Source: Scalesia atractyloides (lineage: Eukaryota > Streptophyta > Magnoliopsida > Asterales > Asteraceae). From it: a stretch of 64,000 bases of DNA. Shown piece after piece: positions 35,669 to 47,420 of this stretch (its first letter is position 1; the number at the start of each line of letters is the position of its first letter). The stretch is taken from positions 12,268,988 to 12,332,987 of the forward strand of contig CAMTDV010000002.1 of NCBI GenBank assembly GCA_947069175.1, read 5' to 3'. Both the position numbers and the translations under genes were made by a program. Below the pieces are notes generated by a model. It was not told the DNA's origin and did no database searches. It was given only the letters and a program-made list of their open reading frames with translations.

Positions 35669-36676
35669 TGTCACACCCTGACCCGCAGCGGAAATGGTAG
35701 TCGGGGCATTATTGGGATCAAAGCTCATGACATTTACTAAAAAGTTTCTTATTTATTATTTCCAATTTAAAAGGATAAATTACAACAACCACGTATACAT
35801 ACAAGCACAATATGTTTTAAACACAGCATTTATGACTTCTTTATTTTTCTTCTAAGGCAATTTCCTATGTGTTCCTTCCTTCAACCTGTCCACCTGTATC
35901 ATGTGTAAAAATAGGGTTTTGGGTCAACAAAAGTTGGCGAGTGAATCTTATTTAAACACTTGAAAGAATTAGCTATATTGGTTATTTAAATAAAAATGTG
36001 CATAAACCAAATATGAGTATACGCATATGTAAATCTAACCACAAACCACATAATATCAATCAGTGAACACACAAGCACAACAAATGATGAACAATGAGAT
36101 CAAGGCTCAATCAAACGGAGCCGATCTAATGAGGCACCTGATGCTCAACTCGTATCCCACAAGGAACTGATGGGCCTTAAATGAATGATTGCACACAACT
36201 GACAAAAATGTAAACACACAATACAACAAATAACATTTACATCACACGTTAGATCATATAATGGTAATAGCACAAGTGTTTGAAAAATGAAATATGTAAA
36301 CGACACATGATACACCGCAAAACATGAATAAAAGGGGGAATTTATAAGAATTCACTCACAGCGGGTGCGTTTCCTTGTATTGACGACGAACGCGCACGAT
36401 TTTGGATTTTACCATGAAAGAAGCTACCTAAATATTAATGTAACAATTCGATAAATAAATAAATTCTTACTTGAAGTTAATATTTTTAACTAATGCTTTT
36501 TATTAGATTTTTAGGTTTATTTTTGTGGTATTAAATATAATTTTTAAACTTAAAAGTCTTATTTTTAAGCATTTTAAAATGTTTTTTAAATAATAATAAT
36601 AAAGATAAAATAAAAAAAATATTGACCTTGTCAGGTCTTACCGGGTCAACCGGTCGGATCGCATGTGAAATTGGCA

Positions 36677-36750
36677 GCGTGTGAGATTTGAACTCGTGAC
36701 CTCCTGTATACGTGCACGTAGCTCTACCAACTGAGCTACGTGTCTAACCC
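36677..36750 (-). repeat. tRNA-like module S2-a
   Basis: Fully paired hairpin CACGTAGCTC-AGTTGGTA-GAGCTACGTG at 36715-36742; box B-like GAGTTCAAATC, one base off consensus. Confidence 0.8.
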
Positions 36751-36844
36751 GAAATAACTCTGAATTTAATTACATATACATTAGTTAAAGTTAATTCTGG
36801 AATTTGTTTAATTAAAAAGGTTTTAAAACTATTGAACCGCTGCC

Positions 36845-36908
36845 TAGTACCTGCCTCGAACCCGTGACCTCTCACCCAGCCCTACCAACTGGGCTGGGTG
36901 TCTAACCT
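36845..36908 (-). repeat. tRNA-like module S2-b, third stem type
   Basis: Perfect hairpin CACCCAGCCC-AGTTGGTA-GGGCTGGGTG at 36873-36900. Both sides of the stem differ from the other modules in a matched way. Box B-like GGGTTCGAGGC. Confidence 0.85.
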
Positions 36909-37007
36909 GGTGTAAACAGACAATATAATACACTTATGCACTTTTTGATCAGTGATCTAATTCAGTTTAAAAACAAAAGGGTTTTATTTCAGAAAACCGG
37001 TAATGCA

Positions 37008-37076
37008 CAAGGTTCGAACCCAGGACGTATGTCTTATAATTGCACACAATCCACCACTGGACTGTGTGTCTAACCC
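37008..37076 (-). repeat. tRNA-like module S2-c
   Basis: Hairpin CACACAGTCC-AGTGGT-GGATTGTGTG at 37043-37068; one G-T pair replaces G-C, so the stem is kept. Box B-like GGGTTCGAACC. Confidence 0.8.
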
Positions 37077-37378
37077 GTTTGAAATAGCGAATTTAATTAT
37101 ATTTATACATATATAAAACTTCATCTTCTTCCCAAATAAGAACAAAATTCAATCCCGACTGAAATTTCTTTTTAAACAATTTCGACTAGTTGCTTTAAGA
37201 ATTAAAATACACTAACAGAAAGTATTAAAAGGTTTTAAAGAATTATACCAGCTTTGAGGTATCTTTCGGTTTTCCGGTGACGGATTCCGATGCAAACAAT
37301 CCTACTAGGGTTTTACGAGCAGAGAAAGAACATAATTGGTTTTGAATTTGGCGCGTTCAGTTAGACAGAAAAGGTTGT

Positions 37379-37388
37379 ATTTATAGTG
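37379..37388 (-). promoter_or_regulatory. TATA box of solo LTR S2
   Basis: The minus strand reads CACTATAAATA, again between the antisense module and the sense modules. Confidence 0.5.
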
Positions 37389-37611
37389 TAAACATTTAAC
37401 CTTGATTTCGGTTTCAATTTAAAGATTTTTTAAAACTCATGATTTTCGATCAGTTTCAAGAATTAATTCAGTCACGGTTACTCCTAATGATGGTTAGCGG
37501 TTATACCTGTTTAAAGAAATCGGAAATCTTGCGCTGATTTGATGATGGGCGGTTACAGACTCTGTTGTTTGAATTTACAAGTTTATTTAGTTTGGGTTTT
37601 AACACCACAAG

Positions 37612-37680
37612 TATGTGTAGCTCAGCGGTGTTTATGGTGTGTGTGCTTGATGGGGACCCGGGTTCGAAACCCGGCTGCCC
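37612..37680 (+). repeat. antisense tRNA-like module S2-d
   Basis: Box A-like TAGCTCAGCGG and a perfect T-arm CCGGG-TTCGAAA-CCCGG at 37658-37674. The acceptor does not pair. Confidence 0.8.
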
Positions 37681-37921
37681 CTTTTCTTATTTTATTATTT
37701 TTTATTATTATTTTTATTTTTTTTTCTTTTTTTATTATTATTTAATAGCATTATTTTGCTTTTCATTTAATTAATACCTTATCTATATAATTTTTTTATT
37801 TAACCACAAAATTTATCTAATACAAATTATAAAATAAATAAATGCATAACGAAGCATTTAATAAATTTTCTGAATCTTAACCGGAGCGGGTTTTGGAACC
37901 CATTTTACGACAAATGTTACA

Positions 37922-39027
37922 CTGCTGCTGCTTATAAATTGTTCGGAAAGTGAAGTCCATTGGGTTTAACAATGGTGAAGCAGTTTATGAGAATAGAGTT
38001 CCAGTAGTAGAATTATGTGATCGGTGAGTTTGATTTAAATTTTGAAAGAAAAAAGACATGTTGTAGAAGATAAATGGTTGGTGATACAGTCATTATCAAT
38101 AAAGTAGTGAAACCGAAATCCCCCCAAACAACACCGTGTTAAAATCCCATTTTTTATTATTGGATCTGAAAGTTAACTTTGGCATACCGACGTCAGCAAT
38201 CTTTTTACTTTGAAACAAATCTTATTTTTTTCTTTTTTCTATACCCATCCCTGTGTTGATAGCTTCCGTCTTCTAGTTGACTTTTCTTTACCCATCTCCT
38301 CTAATTGAACTATATTCCGTCCAACATATAACACATGAAAAAAGCACTTCTTTAGACAATCTGGGTATGTTCAATAATGTAGGATTGTAGTTGTACGACA
38401 TTGGAATTTGGGATTCAAGGGTTTAGACGCCATGGTTTGATCTTATTTCAAGCATTCTGAACCCTAGCTACAAACAACCCAACAAACTCCAGATATATTG
38501 TAAGAAGAAGTGTTGGGATTCAAATATTTAGTCGTTAATATATAACAAAGATTAACATCGTTGGTTATTCACCGGGCTTCATGTTTTTAGGCAGCATCGG
38601 CTTTGCATAATGAGAAACAAAAAGACATGTCGGGGTTCTTCTGCTAGTGAGTTTAAGGGTTTAGTATATATTTAAAGGTTTAGTTACCATATTTTTTTGG
38701 AGTTAATATTCACAAATTTGGGTTTCGATTTCATACTTTGTAAGATTCGCGTATATGCATTTAATTACCAAGCATCATTACAAAAAGTAAGAAATTGAGT
38801 CCAACACTATATTTTTCATGTTCTAACAATCTGTAAATGATGTGAGGGAATTAAATGCATGTATGGACATATTTGCTCGGAACACATACCAACTGCTTTA
38901 TCTTGAGTCCATGCATGTATTGAATTCAGTTATATCAACACATCATTACAAATTATCAAAACATGAAATAAACAAACAGTGGATCTTAAAAAGTACAAAA
39001 TTTCATTTCTTACTTTTTGTAATGATG
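37922..39027. repeat. inverted gene-fragment copies and foldback arm
   Basis: Inverted matches: 37930-37995 to 34810-34875; 38040-38110 to about 34710-34780; 38400-38445 to 35395-35435; 38860-38930 to about 35150-35220; and 38696-38805 to 39002-39027 joined with 47604-47675. The region is non-coding at present. The gag-only element inserted in one arm. Confidence 0.65.
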
Positions 39028-40101
39028 TGTCACACCCCGACCCGCAGCGGAAAAAGGTGATCGGGGCATGATTGGGTTTTCATCAAAGCTCATGACATTT
39101 ATTATAATGTTTCATATTTATTATTACAATTTTAAAGAAGATCATAAAATCAAATCATACAAGTACAACATGTTCTATACATCTTTCTAGACTTCATTAT
39201 TTTTCTTCTATGGCACTTCCCTATGTGTTCCTTGCTTCATCCTGTCCACCTGTATCATGTGTAAAAATGGTTTTTGGGTCAACAAAAGGTTGGCGAGTGA
39301 ATCCTATGAAAACATTTAAATGTGTTTATTGTATTGATAATAAAATAAAGTGCATAACCACATATGAGTAAATGTAGATGTAAATTTATTCACAAAACAC
39401 ATAATATTAAATATTGCACACACATACAACAATGGATTGTTTTGAGGCACGCGTTGTTGAACTCGTCTCCCACGAGGAACTGATGGGCCTAATGAATGAG
39501 TTTTGAGGCACGCGTTGTTCAACGAACTGATGGGCCTAATGAATGAGTTTTGAGGCGCGCGTTGTTCAACTCGTCTCCCACGAGGAACTGATGGTCCTAA
39601 TAAATAATTTGCATACAACTTGACAATATGTAATACATAACAACAAACAATATTTAAATTATAAGTTTAGATCATATAATGGTATAGCACGAGTTTGAAT
39701 AAGCGAATTAATTTAAGCGACACATGATACACCCCAAAACATGAATAAAAAGGGGAATTTGTAAGAATTCACTCATAGTGGGTGCGTTTCTTGGATTGAT
39801 GATGAATGCGCATGAATTCGGATTTAATCGGCAAGGAAACTAACCTAAATAATAACATAATAGTTCGATAAATAAATAAACTTTTATTTGAGATTAATAT
39901 TTTTAATTATTGTTCTTAATGGGATTGTGAAGTTTATTTTTGTGAGTTCAAGGAAATTTTCTAACTTCAAAAATATTATTTTTAAATGTTTTAATTGATT
40001 TTTAAATAAAATAAATAAATAAAAAGAAAATAAAAACTTTTGACTTTTTGACCAGTTGACCGTTGACTTTGACTGTTGACCGGTCTGATGGTGTTTATTA
40101 T

Positions 40102-40180
40102 GTGCGCTGAGTGAGGTTCGAACTCGGGACCTCTCGTATACGTGCACGCAGCTCTACCAACTGAGCTACGTGTCTAACCC
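40102..40180 (-). repeat. tRNA-like module 3'LTR-a
   Basis: Hairpin CACGTAGCTC-AGTTGGTA-GAGCTGCGTG at 40145-40172; box B-like GAGTTCGAACC. Confidence 0.85.
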
Positions 40181-40274
40181 GAAATATCTCTGTTTTTAAT
40201 TATACTTATATACTATTTAGATTTATCCAGAAATCATTTATTTTTAAAAAGAATTTTAATTATATCGAACCGGT

Positions 40275-40350
40275 GCACATAACAGGTCTCGAACCCGGGA
40301 CCTGTTGTTTAACGTTGCACACAGTCCACCGCTGGACTGTGAGTCTAACC
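40275..40350 (-). repeat. tRNA-like module 3'LTR-b
   Basis: CACAGTCC hairpin at 40318-40343 with one mismatch near its base; T-arm-like GGTTCGAGACC. Confidence 0.8.
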
Positions 40351-40448
40351 TGGTTAAAATACTTGTTTTTATTAATCTTATATACTAACTGAAGGGTTCC
40401 GTATTTGGGTTTTATAAAAAGGTTTGAATATTGTGACGAATCGGAACA

Positions 40449-40520
40449 AGGACAGACTCGAACTCGGTATCTCTATGTTTCAAATGCACACAGTCCACCG
40501 CTGGACTGTGTGTCTAACCC
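40449..40520 (-). repeat. tRNA-like module 3'LTR-c
   Basis: Perfect CACACAGTCC-AGCGGT-GGACTGTGTG hairpin at 40487-40512; box B-like GAGTTCGAGTC. Confidence 0.8.
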
Positions 40521-41345
40521 GAGTTATAACCCGATTTATATTAAATATATACACAACCTAAACTTCATCTTCTTCGTTAAAACAACCCAGAACTCCCAAT
40601 CCCGACTGTTAGCCCACAATTTTCGATTCCCAGTTTTAAACAAATGTATATAAACAGTATTGAAGAAAGTTAAATATTTGTACCGATTGGGCGAGGTGTT
40701 AGACTTTTCGGTTTAACTCCGACAGTAAATTTCGGTTGACTTCTGACGATAGCAGATTATTCCGGCGAAGTGTAACTTGTGACAGAGGATCTACAGAGAG
40801 TTTGAGGTGAGTGTGGTGCTTTCTGTCTGAGCTCTAGAGGTCTTATTTTAGAGTAAGGCAGAAGGGATGAAATGGATTCGGTTTTCCGGCGACTTGCAGA
40901 GAATTCCGGCGATGTATTTCTTGCGACAGAGACTCTACAGGGAGTTTAAGGTGAGTGTGGGTGATTTCGGTATGAGCTCGGCGATAACTTCCGGTTAACT
41001 TGCAAAGGATTCCGGCGACTTGCGGCGAGGTTTTCAGAGCGAGTTTGAGAGAGTAAGTTTGATAGACTCGCGAGCTCAAATGGTGAATACATCGATGTAA
41101 AGTATAACTCGATTTTAATTACATTTCGGTTATGATTTTAACGATTTGAATGAGTGGCTTTAAGGTTTTTGGTTATAACTGATCTTTATCATCAGTTACA
41201 CACGTTTTATCATAAGGAAAAACGTTAATTGAGCTTGATTGCTTGGATTGTGTTTTCGACAGTTACTGGTTTCCGCCCTTTTTGAATTGCAGGTTTGACC
41301 TTTGTTTGTATATATCAATTAAATTGTTTGAATAAAAACCAATCA

Positions 41346-41417
41346 ATGTGTGTAGCTCAGTGGTGTGTGTTGCGTGTGGGTTCGATGGAGACCCGGGTTC
41401 GAAACCCGGCTATCCCA
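41346..41417 (+). repeat. antisense tRNA-like module 3'LTR-d
   Basis: Box A-like TAGCTCAGTGG and a perfect T-arm CCGGG-TTCGAAA-CCCGG at 41393-41409. Confidence 0.8.
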
Positions 41418-41600
41418 TTTATTTTTTTATTCAGTATTTCTTAGAAATTTTAAATTCTAGTTTTTAAATTCTAATATATTTATTGATTATGTATCGTTTA
41501 AAATTAAAATAAACAATATATACGCGACAAAAATTTTGACTGACTATTCGGTTAAAAAACGAAGCGGGTTTTGGAAACCCGTTTTTTGACGGATGTTACA

Positions 41601-41636
41601 GTATCCCCTACTTTTAGAAATTTCGTCCCGAAATTT
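41601..41636 (-). promoter_or_regulatory. hairpin and PPT of the gag-only element
   Basis: On the minus strand AAATTTCG-GGA-CGAAATTT (41618-41636) is followed by AAAAGTAGGGGATAC, directly before the 3' LTR. The layout parallels the chromovirus at 25342-25379 with a different stem sequence. Confidence 0.75.
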
Positions 41637-41885
41637 AAGTAGTGGTATGTTTGACTCGAAAGGGGGGTGGTTTTGACAATTACATACTTAGAAGGGGGTA
41701 AAAGTTTAAATTTTATTTGAGGCGGTAACGTTCCTTGTAAGGGTTGAATACCCTGCTATAGGAATCGCTTTTTGATGCCTAAGATTAAGAATATTGATAT
41801 ACAGAGTTGATTGACTAGGTATGATCTCATGCACAAGCGTTCTGAGAGAATCGATACGTTTGGAAAGATAAGGTTATATCCTAAA

Positions 41886-42655
41886 ACAAAACTTCTACCA
41901 CTAAAACCTACATGGAACTTCTCATAACCGCCTGACAATGCCTCTGATCCTTGGCAAGAATACTTATATATAGGAAGTACCAGCGGCGTATCCACCATAT
42001 TCTTGTCAAATTTTCATTGGTTTTATCAGTAAGTTATGATTAGTTCTATGATGTGACTCTAGAACATAAACAAACACAACAACCAAAGCTTGAGTCTTAA
42101 TTCTGATAGTATACATGTTTGAATGATGACAGTACCTCTCTCGTTTGTTATGATGGAGAGGTTAGTCTATGTAGAAGTGAGACACAGCCCAACTTCTTTA
42201 AATGATGAGATTGAAATACGTTGAGATGTATGATGATATGAATGCTAAATCAGTGAGTATAAAACAAACTTCAACCATGACATTACTAAATCCTACATGG
42301 AACTTCTCATAACCGCCTGATAATGCCTCTGATCCTTTGGCACGAATACTTATATATAGGAAGTACCAGCGGCGTATCCACCATATTCTTGTCAAATTTT
42401 CATTGGCTTTGTCAGTAAGTTATAATTAGTTCTATGTGACTCTAAAACATAAACAAACACAACAACCAAAGCTTGAGTCTTAATTCTGAAAGTATACATG
42501 ATTGAATGATGACAGTACCTCTCTCGTTTGTTATGATGAAGAGGTTAGTCTATGTAGAAGTGAGACACAACCCAACTTCTTTAAATGATGAGACTGAGAT
42601 ACGTCATGAGGTATGATGATATGAATGTTAAATCAATGAGTATAAAACAAAACTG
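41886..42655 (-). repeat. 385-bp tandem duplication in the internal region
   Basis: Two adjacent copies share CATGGAACTTCTCATAACCG (starting at 41911 and 42296) and AACAACCAAAGCTTGAGTCT. They differ by scattered substitutions and small indels. Non-coding; it lies between gag and the PPT, where pol would normally be. Confidence 0.85.
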
Positions 42656-42787
42656 AAATAGTAATTCGCATTAAGATTCTTGGATAAATTTCCAATTTAT
42701 AATTGAGATACGTGAAGATTGAGATAACATAAAGAAAACATAAAAACTAAGCGGTTGGAGTTGAATCTTGATTTTTTGTGAAGAAAA

Positions 42788-44129
42788 CTAGTTGGGTGGT
42801 TCGTTTGGGCCGTCATTATCTTCAACAGGATTGGCGTTGATGCTGTAAACTCTTCCTCTTGCTGGTGGCCTAGTGGTTAGGTTTTCTTGATTTGCTTGGT
42901 TAACTGGGTTTGCTTGAGCTTGGGCGTTTATGATGTTAACCAATCGAGGGCACGTGTTTCTAAAGTGGGTAGGGTCGCCACAATTAAAACAAGCTCGAAC
43001 ATATGGAAACATGGGGTATTGGGGTTGTTGATATGTTTGGATCATGTTTTGAGTAGGGGGTGAGGTTTGGTTTTGAGGGGTGCGGCAAACCTTGCTCAAA
43101 TGACCATAACGTCCACAATTCGCACATAGTCGACAAGGTAAGGTAGATGGATGGTGATAAAAGCAGGTGTTGCATTGAGGGTGAGGTCCAAAGTAAGGTT
43201 TCTTATTTGGGTAAGTCGAGTGGGGCGCTACTTGAGTGATTGGGATAGCTTGGAGGGGTATGGCTTGTGAGGTTGGTTGATTGCGTTGGGTGACAGCGAA
43301 AATTTGCCCATCTCGTTTTCTCTTAGAAATGGGCTGAGAAGGGGATTCGGTTCGGGTGGAGTTTGAGGTTTCGGTTGATGTTTGATCCTTCTTCTTCTCC
43401 TCCGTGAAGTCTTTATTCCGTATGCGGTTCTCGGTGAGCTCTGTAGCTAACTCCATTCTGCTTCCAAAGTTGCAGGTGTGGTACTTATTACGGAGTCTTG
43501 AATTTTTGAAGGAAGACCTCGAATGTAGTGCTCGATCAAACGGTAGAGGGGAGTGAACAAGTTGGGGACCATTTGATTTAACTCAAGGAATCTCTTGTTG
43601 TATGTGGTGTGGTCGCCTTCCTTTTGTTTCAAAGAATAGAACTCATCCTCCAATTTCTTGATTTCGCTTCTTGGGCAAAACCGTCTTGTCATGATTTCCT
43701 TCAACTCTTCCCAAGTCAAAGTCATAGCATCTTCAACACCTCGTTTGGCCTTCTCTGTATTCCACCATGTAGGTGCTATTCCAAGTAAACGACCGGTAGC
43801 ATATCGCACTTTGCGATCATCGGGGCAATCGCAATTTAGAAAAGTGTTTTCCATTTCTTCAAACCAATGGAGGAGAGGGTGACACCTTCAGTCCCTTCGT
43901 ATTTTGGAGGGTCGCAGGATTTGAAATGCTTGAAGGTGCATTTAGTGGTAATTGGGGGAGGGTTGACAACATTTTGATCTTCTTGATTGACGGGATTAGT
44001 GGTAAGGGCTTGTTGAACTTGAACTACAATGTTGGGTATTACGGCAGCCATTTGTTGAGCGGTTTGGGCAGCCATGCGCTCGCGGGCTCTTCCTGATCTC
44101 ATCTTCCTACGAGCGAGATTAGAAGACAT
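42788..44129 (-). pseudogene. gag of the gag-only gypsy element, frameshifted
   Basis: Three frames read as one gag. The first starts MSSNLARRKMRSGRARERM and reaches CTFKHFKSCDPPKYEGTEG. After a shift near 43880 come the capsid region (RKVRYATGRLLGIAPTWW, then RFCPRSEIKKLEDEF and a LIEHYIRGLP block). After a second shift near 43455 come a charged linker and two knuckles, CANCGRYGHLSKVC and CFNCGDPTHFRNTC. It ends in an Asn/Pro-rich tail with a stop and no link to pol. Length is typical for gypsy gag. The shifts show this copy is inactive, although the family could have depended on gag made by other copies. Confidence 0.88.
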
Positions 44130-44960
44130 CTACAAGGAATACATATCAAGAGTATGATTTGGATGTTTTAGGGGTCATGTGTCGTACTAAGGAATGAACA
44201 TTCATAAAATAAATATAGAATAATAAATCTACTACATCCATAGGATGTCTTGGCCTTTGCTCGTAATTGGGCCTTGCATGCCACCATACTTCACCTTCAT
44301 AATCATGTGGCCCCCCATGATTACCGGGTTTTTCATATGGTTCGCATGTGTTAGCCTGGTTACGTACACTAAAAACCCGGAGAAAATCGAGAAATATGCA
44401 TGTAACGTATGATATTCGGAATGTATCCAGGTGTGGACACGGTGACACCTCAAAGTGGGGTTAGTTCGAACGACGTTTGGTGTGGCATGCTTTGGCCTAA
44501 TAGGTCCTTCGTACTCTCATTGTTGGTCCCCAAGTAGGCAAACTGGTCCGTTATATTGAATTTATACGAATGCCAACCTAGACAGGACGTTCCGACTACC
44601 GGTACTTGTACCCTTACAGTTACTACATGCCCGTCGCAGAACTCACTTTGATGAGATTGAAAAATGAAAAATGCGACAAAATCTTGAATAACGGAAGTAT
44701 GAAGATGATTTTGAATATGTGAACATTGAAATATGTATGATGAATGTATATGTAAGCATGTATGTTTGACTGTAAGTATAATTCATTATGTATCACAAAA
44801 TATAATAGTGGAAGTGTTTGCATGCATTTGAGTGTGTAATAAATATGAAATAAATAAACATCATGAGTTTGCATGTAACCACATAAACAATTAAAATCTA
44901 ATCAACTATAGTATAGGCTCTAAGGGTCTAATAACCTATCCTATATCCCTATAGTCAAAA
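44130..44960 (-). other. leader of the gag-only element
   Basis: Non-coding sequence between the primer site and gag on the minus strand. No repeats or protein motifs were recognised. Confidence 0.6.
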
Positions 44961-44972
44961 GCTCTGATACCA
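44961..44972 (-). other. primer binding site of the gag-only element
   Basis: The minus strand reads TGGTATCAGAGC three bases after the 5' LTR end, matching initiator tRNA-Met. This fixes the element's orientation. Confidence 0.9.
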
Positions 44973-46050
44973 ATCTGTCACACCCCGACCCGCAGCGGAA
45001 AAAGGTGATCGGGGCATGATTGGGTTTTCATCAAAGCTCATGACATTTATTATAATGTTTCATATTTATTATTACAATTTTAAAGAAGATCATACAATCA
45101 AATCATACAAGTACAACATGTTCTATACATCTTTCTAGACTTCATTATTTTTCTTCTATGGCACTTCCCTATGTGTTCCTTGCTTCATCCTGTCCACCTG
45201 TATCATGTGTAAAAATGGTTTTTGGGTCAACAAAAGGTTGGCGAGTGAATCCTATGAAAACATTTAAATGTGTTTATTGTATTGATTATAAAATAAAGTG
45301 CATAACCACATATGAGTAAATGTAGATGTAAATTTATTCACAAAACACATAATATTAAATATTGCACACACATACAACAATGGATTGTTTTGAGGCATGC
45401 GTTGTTTAACTCGTCTCCCACGAGGAACTGATGGGCCTAATGAATGAGTTTTGAGGCACGCGTTGTTCAACGAACTGATGGGCCTAATGAATGAGTTTTG
45501 AGGCGCGCGTTGTTCAACTCGTCTCCCACGAGGAACTGATGGGCCTAATAAATAATTTGCATACAACTTGACAATATGTAATACATAACAACAAACAATA
45601 TTTACATTTTAAGTTTAGATCATATAATGGTATAGCACGAGTTTGAATAAGCGAATTAATTTAAGCGACACATGATACACCCCAAAACATGAATAAAAAG
45701 GGGAATTTGTAAGAATTCACTCACAGTGGATGCGTTTCTTGGATTGATGATGAATGCGCACGAATTCGGATTTAATCGGCAAGGAAACTAACCTAAATAA
45801 TAACATAATAGTTCGATAAATAAATAAACTTTTATTTGAGATTAATATTTTTAATTAGTGTTATTAATGGGATTGTTAGGTTTATTTTTGTGAGTTCAAG
45901 GAAATTTTCTAACTTCAAAAATATTATTTTTAAACGTTTTTAATTGATTTTTAAATAAAATAAATAAATAAAAAGAAAATAAAAACTTTTGACTTTTTGA
46001 CCAGTTGACCGTTGACTTTGACTGTTGACCGGTCTGATGGTGTTTATTAT

Positions 46051-46129
46051 GTGCGCTGAGTGAGGTTCGAACTCGGGACCTCTCGTATACGTGCACGCAG
46101 CTCTACCAACTGAGCTACGTGTCTAACCC
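46051..46129 (-). repeat. tRNA-like module 5'LTR-a
   Basis: Hairpin CACGTAGCTC-AGTTGGTA-GAGCTGCGTG at 46094-46121; box B-like GAGTTCGAACC. Confidence 0.85.
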
Positions 46130-46223
46130 AAAATATTTCTGTTTTTAATTATACTTATATACTATTTAGATTTATCCAGAAATCATTTATTTTTAAAAAG
46201 AATTTTAATTATATCGAACCGGT

Positions 46224-46299
46224 GCACATAACAGGTCTCGAACCCGGGACCTGTTGTTTAATGTTGCACACAGTCCACCGCTGGACTGTGTGTCTAACA
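46224..46299 (-). repeat. tRNA-like module 5'LTR-b
   Basis: Perfect CACACAGTCC hairpin at 46267-46292; T-arm-like GGTTCGAGACC in a longer CAGGTC stem. Confidence 0.85.
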
Positions 46300-46398
46300 T
46301 GGTTAAAATACTTGTTTTTATTAATCTTATATACTAACTGAAGGGTTCCGTATTTGGGTTTTATAAAAAGGTTTGAATATTGTGGCGAATCGGAACAA

Positions 46399-46470
46399 GG
46401 ACAGACTCGAACTCGGTATCTCTATGTTTCAAATGCACACAGTCCACCGCTGGACTGTGTGTCTAACCCG
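46399..46470 (-). repeat. tRNA-like module 5'LTR-c
   Basis: Perfect CACACAGTCC-AGCGGT-GGACTGTGTG hairpin at 46436-46461; box B-like GAGTTCGAGTC. Confidence 0.8.
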
Positions 46471-47348
46471 AGTTATAACCCGATTTATATTAAATATATA
46501 CACAACCTAAACTTCATCTTCTTCGTTAAAACAACCCAGAACTCCCAATCCCGACTGTTTGCCCACAATTTTCGATTCCCAGTTTTAAACAAATGTATAT
46601 AAACAGTATTGAAGAAAGTAAAATATTTGTACCGATTGGGCGAGGTGTTAGACTTTTCGGTTTAACTCCGACAGTAAATTCCGGTTGACTTCCGACGATA
46701 GCAGATTATTCCGGCGAAGTGTAACTTGTGACAGAGGATCTACAGAGAGTTTAAGGTGAGTTTTGTGCTTTCTGTCTGAGCTCTAAAGGTCTTATTTTAG
46801 AGTAAGGCAGAAGGGATGAAATGGATTCGGTTTTCCGGCGACTTGCATAGAATTCCGGCGATGTATTTCTTGTGACAGAGGCTCTACAGGGAGTTTAAGG
46901 TGAGTGTGGGTGATCTCGGTATGAGCTCTAGATGTCCTGTTTATAAAGTAAAGCAACAGTGGGATAGATTCTTCGGTTTTCCGGCGATAACTTCCGGTTA
47001 ACTTGCAGAGGATTCCGGTGACTTGCGGCGAGGTTTTCAGAGCGAGTTTGAGAGAGTAAGTTTGATAGACTCGCGAGCTCAAATGGTGAATACATCGATG
47101 TAAAGTATAACTCGATTTTAATTACATTTCGGTTATGATTTTGACGATTTGAATGAGTGGCTTTAAGGTTTTTGGTTATAACTGACGTTTATCATCAGTT
47201 ACACACGTTTTATCATAAGGAAAAACGTTAATTGAGCTTGATTGCTTGGATTGTGTTTTCGACAGTTACTGGTTTCCGCCTTTTTTGAATTGCAGGTTTG
47301 ACCTTTGTTTGTATATATCAATTAAATTGTTTGAATAAAAACCAATCA

Positions 47349-47420
47349 ATGTGTGTAGCTCAGTGGTGTGTGTTGCGTGTGGGTTCGATGGAGACCCGGG
47401 TTCGAAACCCGGCTATCCCA
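47349..47420 (+). repeat. antisense tRNA-like module 5'LTR-d
   Basis: Box A-like TAGCTCAGTGG and a perfect T-arm CCGGG-TTCGAAA-CCCGG at 47396-47412. Confidence 0.8.

Larger units (their letters stand above)
35669..37921 (-). mobile_element. solo LTR of the gag-only gypsy family (copy S2)
   Basis: TGTCACACCCTGACCCGCAG ... CAAATGTTACA, 2253 bp, with target duplication CTGCT at 35664-35668 and 37922-37926. Sense strand is minus. It is more diverged than the other copies. It carries three sense tRNA-like modules, one antisense module and a TATA box. It lies within the inverted gene-fragment region. Confidence 0.92.
39028..41600 (-). repeat. 3' LTR of the gag-only element (2573 bp)
   Basis: Same ends and modules as the partner LTR. 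It lacks 58 bp near 40980 that contain a TATA-like site in the partner. It has a three-unit CACGCGTTGTT/ACTCGTCTCCCACGAGG repeat (39448-39600) whose middle unit carries a small deletion also seen in the other LTR. Confidence 0.92.

Noticed and set aside
37539..37774. Hydrophobic ORFs in solo LTR S2
   Set aside because: Produced by reading through the antisense tRNA-like module and a T-rich run.
39316..39618. Minus-strand ORF with PRGRRVEQRAPQN repeats
   Set aside because: It is a translation of the non-coding CACGCG/ACTCGTCTC tandem repeat in the LTR.
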